A stretch of DNA of 18,477 bases, from positions 1 to 18,477 of the forward strand of contig CAYJFU010000044.1 in the NCBI GenBank assembly GCA_964369445.1, in the 5' to 3' direction. The notes under the pieces are model-generated. The model saw only the letters and a program-made list of their open reading frames with translations, had not been told where the DNA came from and searched no databases. The position numbers and the translations under genes were made by a program. This DNA is from CAYJBH01 sp964369445. GTDB lineage: Bacteria > Bacillota > Clostridia > Oscillospirales > Ruminococcaceae. This document shows positions 6,229 to 13,557 of the stretch, piece after piece (position 1 is the stretch's first letter; the number at the start of each line of letters is the position of its first letter).

Positions 6229-6258
6229 ATTATACCAAACTACATAATATATTGTCAA
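6229..6258 (-). promoter_or_regulatory. SigA promoter of citrate synthase, long leader
   Basis: On the minus strand TTGACA (6258-6253), an 18-bp spacer and TATAAT (6234-6229). Transcription would start near 6222, leaving roughly 180 nt of untranslated leader before the start codon at 6038. Confidence 0.8.
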
Positions 6259-6280
6259 TTGCAATTACAAAAAATTGACA

Positions 6281-6748
6281 TTATGCACCGCCGGAGGAGA
6301 GCAGTTCTATAACTTTATCTAATTTTTCATGTATATCAGCCATCATTATTTCGGTTTTTACATTAACTTTGTAATCGTTTTCACTACGCCGCCTGTCTTT
6401 TTGTGCTTTGCGGTTTTGGCTCATCATGATGAGTGGAGCCTGTATCGCCGCTATGCAGGACAGTATAAGGTTTAGCAGTATAAACGGAAAAGGGTCGATT
6501 GGATTCAAAAGTGCGACAGTATTTAATATCATCCACACCAAAAGCAGTACGACAAAAACCCCAATAAAAAGCCAACTGCCGACAAATTCCGCTATAGCGT
6601 CTGCCGCACGCTGACCGAGGTTGACGCTTTGCTGTTCGTCGGTGCCGGAGTAGCTCCGGTGCAATATCATGTGCACCAGCTCTTCGTCGCTCATGTCCTC
6701 TTTGGTGTCCTTAAGTATCAGACTTATCAGTTGTTTTTTGTTGCTCAT
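6281..6748 (-). CDS. DUF1003 family membrane protein
   Basis: A 155-residue integral membrane protein. It has a polar N-terminal part (residues 1-50, ending LGQRAADAIAEFVGSW), two transmembrane helices at about 57-80 (FVGSWLFIGVFVVLLLVWMI) and 88-109 (FPFILLNLILSCIAAIQAPL), and a charged C-terminal coil with QNRKAQKDRRRSENDY and an amphipathic helix (IHEKLDKVIELL). The pattern DxxAxFxGSWxF ... NPxDPFPFILLNLxLSxxAAxQAPxIMMSQNRxxxxDR is diagnostic of DUF1003. Function is unknown. A GGTG ribosome binding site precedes ATG 6748. It lies upstream of citrate synthase on the same strand, but the 242-bp gap holds that gene's own promoter, so they are probably separate units. Confidence 0.9.
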   Translation of the reverse strand: MSNKKQLISLILKDTKEDMSDEELVHMILHRSYSGTDEQQSVNLGQRAADAIAEFVGSWLFIGVFVVLLLVWMILNTVALLNPIDPFPFILLNLILSCIAAIQAPLIMMSQNRKAQKDRRRSENDYKVNVKTEIMMADIHEKLDKVIELLSSGGA

Positions 6749-6924
6749 TTTTCACCATGTTTTTCGATTGAGTAGACAAACATTTTTTCATTTATTACCT
6801 TCCGCGCCGACAGGAGGAAGATCAGTTAGCACACCCCTTGTCTTAGTATTGTCGCCACATAAACTTAAAATACTGATTAAACTGTCATTTTTGTGGTTTT
6901 GAAATGTGTTTTTTGCAAAGCTTC

Positions 6925-6953
6925 TTGAATTGTAATAAAAAATAGGATATAAT
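6925..6953 (+). promoter_or_regulatory. SigA promoter of malQ
   Basis: TTGAAT (6925-6930), a 17-bp spacer and consensus TATAAT (6948-6953), 36 bp before the start codon of malQ. No clear operator palindrome was seen. Confidence 0.75.
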
Positions 6954-6989
6954 TATGCGGTAATCAGTCTTAAATAATGGTGATTAATT

Positions 6990-8474
6990 ATGAAAAGAGG
7001 AAGCGGTATTCTTATGCCGATATCCAGCCTGCCCTCTCAATACGGGATAGGCGGTTTAGGAGCTTCGGCATACGAGTTTGTAGATTTTTTAAAGTTGAGT
7101 AAACAGCACTACTGGCAGATATTGCCACTGGGGCCCACCGGCTACGGTGACAGCCCTTATCAGAGTTTTTCCGCCTATGCCTTTAACCCTTACTTTGTCG
7201 ACCTTGACATGCTGTGCGAGCAAAAACTATTAACGGCAGAGGAATTGAAAAAAGAAACTCTCACCGCACAAAGCTCGCCGATTGACTACAACTCTCTTTA
7301 CAAAACGCGCGGTAACATACTGAAAAAAGCTGTGCGACGTTTTAACCTAAAGGACAAGGATTACGTTGCATTTACAAAGCAAAATGCATTTTGGCTTGAC
7401 GATTATGCGCTTTTTATGGCGATAAAACAACAAAACGGTGACGGCTCTTTTACCGGCTGGGATAAGCCGCTCAGGACTTATGACAAACAGGTGGTTGCCG
7501 AGACAAAAAAGAAACTGGGCACAAAACTCAACTACTTTAAAGTGGTGCAGTACATGTTTTTCAGCCAGTATATGGCACTGAAAAAATATGCAAACGATAA
7601 CGGCATCGAGATAATAGGCGATATACCGATTTATGTCTCGCCGGACTCCTCTGATCTTTGGGCGAACCCCGAGCTGTTTCAGGTGGGCAAAAACGGTCAG
7701 CTCACCGGCGTTGCCGGCTGTCCGCCCGATGCTTTTTCCAGTACCGGCCAGCTGTGGGGAAATCCGCTTTACGATTGGGATTATCACAGCGCCACCGGCT
7801 TTGAGTGGTGGATGCGCCGTATAAAGTATGCTTTGACAATATATGATACGGTGCGTATTGACCACTTTAGGGGATTTGAGGGTTATTACAGTATTCCGGC
7901 AGGCGCAAAGACCGCCAAAAACGGCAGATGGCGCATGGGCCCCGGTATACACTTTATAAACACCCTTAAAGCCACTATGCCGGAGGCTAAAATTATAGCC
8001 GAGGATCTAGGCTTTTTAACCCTCGGTGTCTATGAGATGCTTCGTCACAGCGGATTTCCCGGTATGAAGGTGCTACAGTTTGCGTTTGACTCGCGCGATG
8101 AGAGTGACTATCTGCCGCACAACTATCCGCGTAACAGCATTGTTTACACCGGCACACACGACAACACGACAACCAACGACTGGCAAAAGAGCGCACCTAA
8201 AGCGGATGTGGAGTTTTGTAGAAGATATCTTAACCTCCAAAAGGGCGAGGATGTAACGCGACCGATGGTGCGCGCCGCGATGGCAAGCGTATCGGATGTG
8301 TGCATAGTTCCGCTTCAAGACTGGTTGGGACTTGGCAAGCAGGCGAGAATAAACACACCCTCGACACTGGGTGACAACTGGCAGTGGCGAGTAAACGGCG
8401 ACATGCTCACAAAGAAGTTGAGCAAAGAGATAGCGGATATCACAGAGCTTTTCGGAAGAGCAAATGTTGACTAA
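6990..8474 (+). CDS. malQ: 4-alpha-glucanotransferase (amylomaltase, GH77)
   Basis: A 494-residue cytosolic enzyme that transfers maltodextrin segments between glucan chains, making longer chains for phosphorylase. It has the usual full length of Thermus-type amylomaltases. Visible motifs are N-terminal RGSGILMPISSLPSQYGIGG, QILPLGPTGYGDSPYQSFSA (43-62), DIPIYVSPDSSDLWANPELF (211-230), the nucleophile D291 in VRIDHFRGFEGYY, the acid/base E338 in IIAEDLGFL, and the stabilising D391 in YTGTHDNTT. All catalytic residues are present. GGTGAT precedes ATG 6990. It is followed 126 bp later by glgP in the same direction, the standard MalQ-phosphorylase pairing for glycogen and maltodextrin use. Confidence 0.96.
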   Translation: MKRGSGILMPISSLPSQYGIGGLGASAYEFVDFLKLSKQHYWQILPLGPTGYGDSPYQSFSAYAFNPYFVDLDMLCEQKLLTAEELKKETLTAQSSPIDYNSLYKTRGNILKKAVRRFNLKDKDYVAFTKQNAFWLDDYALFMAIKQQNGDGSFTGWDKPLRTYDKQVVAETKKKLGTKLNYFKVVQYMFFSQYMALKKYANDNGIEIIGDIPIYVSPDSSDLWANPELFQVGKNGQLTGVAGCPPDAFSSTGQLWGNPLYDWDYHSATGFEWWMRRIKYALTIYDTVRIDHFRGFEGYYSIPAGAKTAKNGRWRMGPGIHFINTLKATMPEAKIIAEDLGFLTLGVYEMLRHSGFPGMKVLQFAFDSRDESDYLPHNYPRNSIVYTGTHDNTTTNDWQKSAPKADVEFCRRYLNLQKGEDVTRPMVRAAMASVSDVCIVPLQDWLGLGKQARINTPSTLGDNWQWRVNGDMLTKKLSKEIADITELFGRANVD

Positions 8475-8600
8475 CAGCAACAAACTAAAGGGGAAAGACT
8501 TGTGTTATTTTTTAAGGTAACTGGAGATATTTACCACCAGTCTTTAGTTCCACGGGTTTTGCACGTGGCTATATAAATTTAAAACGGAGATTTATACATT
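8475..8600 (+). promoter_or_regulatory. malQ-glgP spacer with nested inverted repeats
   Basis: The 126-bp spacer holds AACTAAAG (8483-8490) facing CTTTAGTT (8542-8549), AAGACT facing AGTCTT in the same pair of regions, and a small hairpin CCACG / CGTGG (8550-8568). GGAG at 8586-8589 is 11 nt from the glgP ATG, a rather long spacing. No strong SigA promoter is apparent, so glgP may be read from malQ through a structured leader. Confidence 0.4.
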
Positions 8601-10859
8601 ATGGATACAAACATCACAAATGCACTGAATGCACGCCTTGACACACCAATAGCCGAGGCAAGTGACAAGCAAATTCTCTATGCGCTGATGCAATATGTCA
8701 ACGAGTCTGCGACACAGCGAATACCATCCTCCTCGGTCAAAAAAAAGCTGTATTACATCTCGGCGGAGTTCCTAATCGGCAAGCTTTTGTCCAACAATTT
8801 GATAAATTTGGGTTTGTATGATGAGGTGAAGTCGGTTTTGGAACAAAACGGCAAGTCGCTTGCAGCTGTGGAGGAGGCAGAGCTTGAACCGTCACTTGGC
8901 AACGGCGGTCTGGGCAGGTTAGCGGCTTGTTATATCGACGGTATGGCTACTTTGGGGCTCAACGGCGATGGGGTGGGACTGAATTACCACTACGGCCTTT
9001 TCAAGCAGGTGTTTTCACACCGCAAGCAGACCGAGACGGTCAATCCTTGGATAGAGGATGACAGCTGGCTTATCAAAACGGACTTCAATTTTACTGTAAA
9101 GTTTAAAAGCTTTACAGTTGATGCCTGCATGTTTGACCTACTTGTAACCGGTTACGACAACCGCACAAACAAACTGCACCTGTTTGATGTGACGACGGTG
9201 GATGAGTGCATCGTGAAAAAAGGCATCGACTTTGACAAGACGGACATCGAAAAAAATCTCACGCTGTTTTTGTATCCCGATGATAGCGATGAGGCAGGCC
9301 ACAAACTGCGCATTTATCAGCAGTACTTTATGGTATCCTGCGGTGCACAATTGATAGTCAAGGAGGCTCAGCAGCGCGGATGCAATCTTTATGACCTTGC
9401 GGACTATGTCGTCATACAGATAAACGACACCCACCCGAGCATGATTATCCCCGAGCTTGTGCGCGTGCTGACCGAGGCAGGCGTGGAGTTTGACGCGGCG
9501 GCAAATATAGTCAGTGAGTGTTGTGCCTATACAAACCACACCATACTCGCCGAGGCGCTGGAAAAATGGCCACTTAAATACTTTGAGGACATTGTACCGC
9601 AACTCGTGCCCATCATAAAACGCCTGAGCGATAAGGTTAGGGAGCGCTTTGATGACCCGTCGGTGCAAATTATTGACGGCAACGACACCGTGCACATGGC
9701 GCACATGGATATACATTACGGTTACAGCATCAATGGTGTTGCGGCATTGCACAGCGATATCCTGCGTGAGAGCGAACTCGCACATTTTGCGCGCATCTAT
9801 CCGGAAAAGTTTAGAAATGTCACCAACGGTGTGACCTTCCGCAGATGGCTTATGCACTGCAATCCGCGGCTCACTGCATTGATAGAGCAAAAGATAGGGG
9901 ACGGCTTTAAAAAGGATGCCACCCAGCTGTCGTATTTAAAAGGTTGTGACGACAGCGAAACGCTACAGGCTTTGTTGCAAATTAAAAGCGCGAATAAAGC
10001 AGAGCTGTGCAGTTATTTAAAGGCGACACAAAACATAAAGATGAACCCGGATGCGATTTTCGACGTTCAAATAAAGCGACTGCATGAGTACAAGCGCCAA
10101 CAGATGAACGCACTCTATATTATTCACAAATATTTAGAGATTAAAGCCGGCAAACTGCCGGTGCGTCCGATAACATTTATATTCGGCGCCAAGGCGGCAC
10201 CGGCTTACAAGGCGGCAAAGGATATCATCCACCTGCTGTTGTGCCTTTCAAAGCTCATAAAAAACGACAAGGCTGTGGCACCGCACCTGCAGGTTGTCAT
10301 GGTGGAAAACTATAACGTAACCCTCGCTGAAAAGCTCATACCGGCGTGTGATATCTCAGAACAAATTTCACTCGCATCAAAAGAAGCAAGCGGCACCGGC
10401 AATATGAAACTTATGCTAAACGGTGCGGTGACGCTCGGTACCGCTGATGGAGCGAATGTCGAGATAGCAGAGCTCGTCGGGCAGGATAACATATATATGT
10501 TCGGCAGGAGCAGTGACTTTGTCATAGAGCTGTACGAGGCGCAGTGTTATAGTTCGGCAAAGGTTATGGAGCACAAACCGCACATAGCAAAGCTCGTGGA
10601 GTTTGTCGCAAGCGATAAACTGTGCGATATAGGGGATAAAAAGACGCTGAAAAGGCTGTACAAAAACCTGTCAGGTCATGACTGGTTTATGGCAATGCTC
10701 GACATAGAGGAGTATATTGCCGTTAAAGACAGGGTGCTCGCCGACTACGAAGACCGTGAACAGTTCGCAAAAAAGATGCTCGCCAACATCGCCGGCGCAG
10801 GCTTTTTCTCCTCCGACCGCTCCATTGCCGATTACAATGAGCGTATTTGGAGATTGTAA
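8601..10859 (+). CDS. glgP: Glycogen/starch/alpha-glucan phosphorylase (GT35)
   Basis: A 752-residue PLP-dependent enzyme releasing glucose-1-phosphate from alpha-1,4-glucans. The N-terminal part has KKLYYISAEFLIGKLLSNNL (48-67) and the glycine-rich PSLGNGGLGRLAACYIDGMA. The middle has VIQINDTHPSMIIPELVRVL and NVTNGVTFRRWL. The C-terminal half has FDVQIKRLHEYKRQQMNALY, and the PLP lysine K603 is in ASGTGNMKLMLNGAVTLGTA, followed by DGANVEI. It is shorter than the 810-840 residues of the E. coli or animal enzyme, lacking N-terminal regulatory extensions, which is normal for the compact Clostridia form. It works with MalQ upstream. Its stop lies 29 bp before a hairpin repeat that may serve as terminator. 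Confidence 0.96.
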   Translation: MDTNITNALNARLDTPIAEASDKQILYALMQYVNESATQRIPSSSVKKKLYYISAEFLIGKLLSNNLINLGLYDEVKSVLEQNGKSLAAVEEAELEPSLGNGGLGRLAACYIDGMATLGLNGDGVGLNYHYGLFKQVFSHRKQTETVNPWIEDDSWLIKTDFNFTVKFKSFTVDACMFDLLVTGYDNRTNKLHLFDVTTVDECIVKKGIDFDKTDIEKNLTLFLYPDDSDEAGHKLRIYQQYFMVSCGAQLIVKEAQQRGCNLYDLADYVVIQINDTHPSMIIPELVRVLTEAGVEFDAAANIVSECCAYTNHTILAEALEKWPLKYFEDIVPQLVPIIKRLSDKVRERFDDPSVQIIDGNDTVHMAHMDIHYGYSINGVAALHSDILRESELAHFARIYPEKFRNVTNGVTFRRWLMHCNPRLTALIEQKIGDGFKKDATQLSYLKGCDDSETLQALLQIKSANKAELCSYLKATQNIKMNPDAIFDVQIKRLHEYKRQQMNALYIIHKYLEIKAGKLPVRPITFIFGAKAAPAYKAAKDIIHLLLCLSKLIKNDKAVAPHLQVVMVENYNVTLAEKLIPACDISEQISLASKEASGTGNMKLMLNGAVTLGTADGANVEIAELVGQDNIYMFGRSSDFVIELYEAQCYSSAKVMEHKPHIAKLVEFVASDKLCDIGDKKTLKRLYKNLSGHDWFMAMLDIEEYIAVKDRVLADYEDREQFAKKMLANIAGAGFFSSDRSIADYNERIWRL

Positions 10860-10888
10860 AAATTTGCCTTTTTGATGGGGTTGTTGCC

Positions 10889-10974
10889 CTAAAGCAAATT
10901 GTACAATTTTTGTTACATTTTTGATTGCTCCCCCTGCCTCAGGCGGGGGAGCAACCAAAAGGACATCATTTTTT
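10889..10974 (+). repeat. Dispersed hairpin repeat, copy 2
   Basis: The order CTAAAG, CAAATTGTACAATTTTT, hairpin (TTGCTCCCCCTGCC 10925-10938 pairing with GGCGGGGGAGCAA 10942-10954, one bulged T), then AAAAGGACATCATTTTTT matches copy 1 (1433-1521) on the opposite strand almost throughout. It lies between convergent glgP and the dead permease gene and could end transcription from glgP. Confidence 0.75.
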
Positions 10975-11009
10975 CTATAAACTTACACCCCCATAAAGCT
11001 GTAAAGGTA

Positions 11010-11631
11010 CTAAATTTCTCTGTTCGCCAGCATTTTTGGGGCTATAGCCCATGACACAATATACATTACCATTCCGACACCAAACATACAATAGCTTATT
11101 GTCATCATATTTTCCTGCAACTGAATAAACCTTGATGCTACAAATAAAGTAAGAACAAATGTCGCAACGGGAATCAGTATCGAAAGCAACATTGCTAAAA
11201 TCTGCTTTTTGTCATCACACCGATAGCGGTATGCTGACACCGGATGAGGACAGGCTTATTGTTAACGCAACAAAAATATATTGTAGCAGTTGAGCAAAAT
11301 CAAAACTGCCGAAAAAGGCTGAAGTTATAAGTGTTATTAAAATTCCCAAAAGCAAGCCAATCGCGACCAGTAAAGTATTAAATACATATTTGCCGGCGAT
11401 AACCTTTTCCTTTGAGATGGGAATTGTGGCGGCGAACATATCCCATTTGCTTGTTTTGCCTGAAACGATACAGGTGCTTGAAAACATGCCGAATGTTGTG
11501 GTGGAGATGACTATAAAAACAAGTGGCGATATGACAAAAGAGATGGCTGCACCTATCGCTGACAGCATAACAAGCTGAATAAACAGTGTGTCATTTAAAA
11601 CATAATAATCTTTAAGTAGTAAGCCTTTCAT
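11010..11631 (-). pseudogene. ABC-2 type transporter permease, frameshifted
   Basis: The reading starts at ATG 11631 (MKGLLLKDYYVLNDTLFIQL) with GGGG just upstream. It runs through helices (LVMLSAIGAAISFVISPLVF; KYVFNTLLVAIGLLLGILIT), with the conserved cytosolic patch SKWDMFAATIPISKEKVIAG, and ends prematurely at 11215. The second frame takes over at about 11235 with YRCDDKKQILAMLLSILIPV and two more helices, ending SWAIAPKMLANREI, the usual C-terminus of this permease family. So one small indel near 11225-11240 breaks an otherwise full-length gene of roughly 205 codons. It overlaps the end of the ATPase gene: NGENYERLTT is encoded across the permease start. It would have formed the membrane half of a small exporter regulated by the GntR protein upstream. 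Confidence 0.8.
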
Positions 11632-12759
11632 AGTTTTCCCCATTGATATAAAGCAGCAACATTTCATCAATTGTGACAGGCTCAACGTTTGCCTTTGGGT
11701 GTTTTTTTGCAAATTGGTGCCTGTTTGACGTTAGCACCTCAAAAGAATAGTCTTGTTTTCTGTATGCGACAATATCCTTTTTTTTCAAGTGTGTGAAATT
11801 GTTTTTCGGAGTATTTTAACATGCCGTAGTTATACATAAGTTCATCCTTTGGCAGGCTGAAAAGCAATGCACCTTTGTGGATAAAAACGATATAGTCCGC
11901 CACCTATTCCAAATCGCTCGTTATGTGGGACGACACAAGCACCGAGTTCTCTTCTTTCTGCACAAAATCCAGCAACATATCCAAAATATCATCGCGCGCA
12001 ATAGGATCAAGACCGCTTGTTGCCTCATCCAAAATCATCAAGTTGGCATTGTGAGAAAATGCTACGATAATAGATAATTTCATTTTCATGCCTTTTGAAA
12101 ACTGTTTAATTTTTTTGTCTTGGGTAGCCAAAACCTTGTAATCCGAACACGCCTTACGCGTACAATTTTTGCGCCATGCTTTGTTATTCTCATTTGTAAT
12201 ACGACAAGTATTACTCAATCGTCTGCCTCGCCTGACACAAAAATTGTGGGCGCAAGGTTCGGAGAATTTTTGATAACGCCAAAAGTAGCGTGACAAGGAA
12301 GTGTGTCGAAACAATGCTTTCACCTTGTAAGATTCGCTGACGCAGTCACGGGGCTTTTGGCTGCATCAAAAACAGTTCGGATTACAAGGCTTTGGCTGGG
12401 CTGAGCTCTGTTATCTTGGAAAAATATTTTTCCTCATTCCAATTGGGATAGATGTTTTTAAGGACGTTGTTTAGCGTGCGCACTGTAAGTATGTCGGGGA
12501 AATTGCTGCCGTCAAACACAACAGCAAGCCTGCTTTTTTCCGCGGTGGAAATATCGCCGTTGCCATCAAACATAGTTACATTGCCGCTGTCACATTTTAT
12601 GACATCTTTTATCGCCTTAATTACGGTGCTCTTATCGGCTCCGTTTTCTCCAATAAGACCTACAATAAAGTCGTGCGGCACGGTGAATGAGATGTTGTCA
12701 AGTGTAAAATCTTTATATTTTTTTGTAAGTCCGTAAATGGATAAAATAGCTTTCTGCAT
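11605..12759 (-). pseudogene. ABC transporter ATP-binding protein, multiply disrupted
   Basis: The start MQKAILSIYGLTKKYKDFTL (ATG 12759) has GAGGAGG upstream. Four lesions are visible. The Walker A reads GENGADKST, with G to D at 12634-12636. A 272-bp MITE-like element (12126-12397) separates NWNEEKYFSKITEL from DKKIKQFSKGMKMKLSIIVA. A TAG (11906-11904) follows SSHITSDLE, after which VADYIVFIHKGALL continues in frame. A run of eight A (11785-11778) shifts the frame; seven would restore KKDIVAYRKQDYSFEVL through EPVTIDEMLLLYINGENYER to a TAA at about 11605, overlapping the permease start. Signature (FSKGMKMKL) and Walker B (NLMILDEATSGLD) remain. It is the ATPase of a GntR/YtrA-regulated exporter of the kind often linked to bacitracin or lantibiotic stress; substrate unknown. 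Confidence 0.88.
12126..12397. mobile_element. MITE-like insertion, 272 bp, 23-bp terminal inverted repeats
   Basis: The ends AGCCAAAACCTTGTAATCC... (12126-12148) and its reverse complement (12375-12397) match at 22 of 23 positions. No ORF inside is convincing. Internal structure includes GTAATAC-gacaa-GTATTAC (12196-12214) and a second inverted pair built on ACAATTTTTG and CAAAAATTGT. I could not define a target-site duplication by eye. The element interrupts the ABC ATPase coding sequence, which resumes on both sides. Confidence 0.8.
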
Positions 12760-12760
12760 A

Positions 12761-13134
12761 TCAATCCTCCTCATAAAGTAACGTCAACAGTCCTATAAGA
12801 TTTTCAAGATTTATTCCGCTTTCTCTTGCGACTTCAATGGCGCTGATGAAATTTTGTTCAATCTTTTTTTGTTGTACTTCAAGAAAAAGTCTTGGTTTTG
12901 CGCTGAAACATAACATTCTTTGCCTGCCGTTGTTTAGATAAAACCTTGCTCTTGTAAAGTGGTGTGTGCCTTTTGTACGGTCAACACGCTTATGTGTATT
13001 GATTTTGCAAGTGCCCTTACCGATGGTAATGCGTCGCCGGCTGACAGCTCTTCTGTCATAATAGCATTTTTGATTTGTGATGCTATTTGTTCATAGATAG
13101 GCTGACTTGATTTATTGCTCACAATAATGTCCAC
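12761..13134 (-). pseudogene. GntR-family regulator (YtrA subfamily), broken
   Basis: The start is GTG 13134 with GGCGGTGA upstream, giving MDIIVSNKSSQPIYEQIASQ, then IKNAIMTEELSAGDALPSVR and the recognition helix region SIHISVLTVQKAHTTLQEQG. A TAA at 12936-12934 falls where the family has a codon for an acidic residue (GFI-x-TTAGK). The frame continues TTAGKECYVSAQNQDF to a T-run near 12879, where a one-base change is needed to reach LEVQQKKIEQNFISAIEVAR and ESGINLENLIGLLTLLYEED. The stop TGA (12763-12761) overlaps the ATPase ribosome binding site. Length after repair is about 125 residues, as in YtrA-type regulators controlling their own ABC operon. Two lesions are visible, so it is a pseudogene. 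Confidence 0.85.
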
Positions 13135-13180
13135 TATATCACCGCCTTTGTGTCTTGTTGTGTTATGTTCAAACAAGTAC

Positions 13181-13208
13181 AGATATAACAATCAAATACG
13201 GTTGTCAA
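13181..13208 (-). promoter_or_regulatory. Probable promoter of the gntR-ABC operon
   Basis: On the minus strand a perfect TTGACA (13208-13203) is followed at 17 bp by TATCTG, with a TATATCT stretch overlapping. It lies about 45-70 bp before the GTG start of the regulator. The -10 is weak. Confidence 0.45.
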
Positions 13209-13341
13209 GTTTTTTTATTGTGGATTGTGGGTAATAGCGTTAATGTAATTTCCTATGTCCAGCTCCTTGCTGTTGTGCAACCGTACAATAATCTAAAAAC
13301 GCAAATATTCACATCAATTACAAAAAAATGACACAAAACGC

Positions 13342-13370
13342 TTGACATTTTTAAAGTGTTGTAATAAAAT
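13342..13370 (+). promoter_or_regulatory. SigA promoter of rpoB
   Basis: TTGACA (13342-13347), a 17-bp spacer and TAAAAT (13365-13370). Transcription would start near 13377, giving a leader of about 180 nt to rpoB. The rest of the 13209-13557 gap is AT-rich, with no gene or obvious terminator. Confidence 0.75.
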
Positions 13371-13557
13371 GATATATTACAATGGCTTTACTTGCCTATG
13401 TGCTTTTTTTTGCGTGAAATAATGCATGTTTTTTGGAAATATATGTAACATTCGTCCTGCAAATTTGTTGAAAAACTTGTGCATATTCACCATAAAAAGC
13501 CAATAATTAAAGTAAGCCGTTCAAAATAGACGGGTAAAAGAAAGGACGAGATTTTTA

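Noticed and set aside
7347..7952. 201-codon open frame antisense to malQ
   Set aside because: It is a shadow of the malQ coding frame, without a ribosome binding site or recognisable domain; malQ itself has all its catalytic residues.
9138..9890. 250-codon open frame antisense to glgP
   Set aside because: Composition follows the complementary strand of a conserved gene; no start signal or domain.
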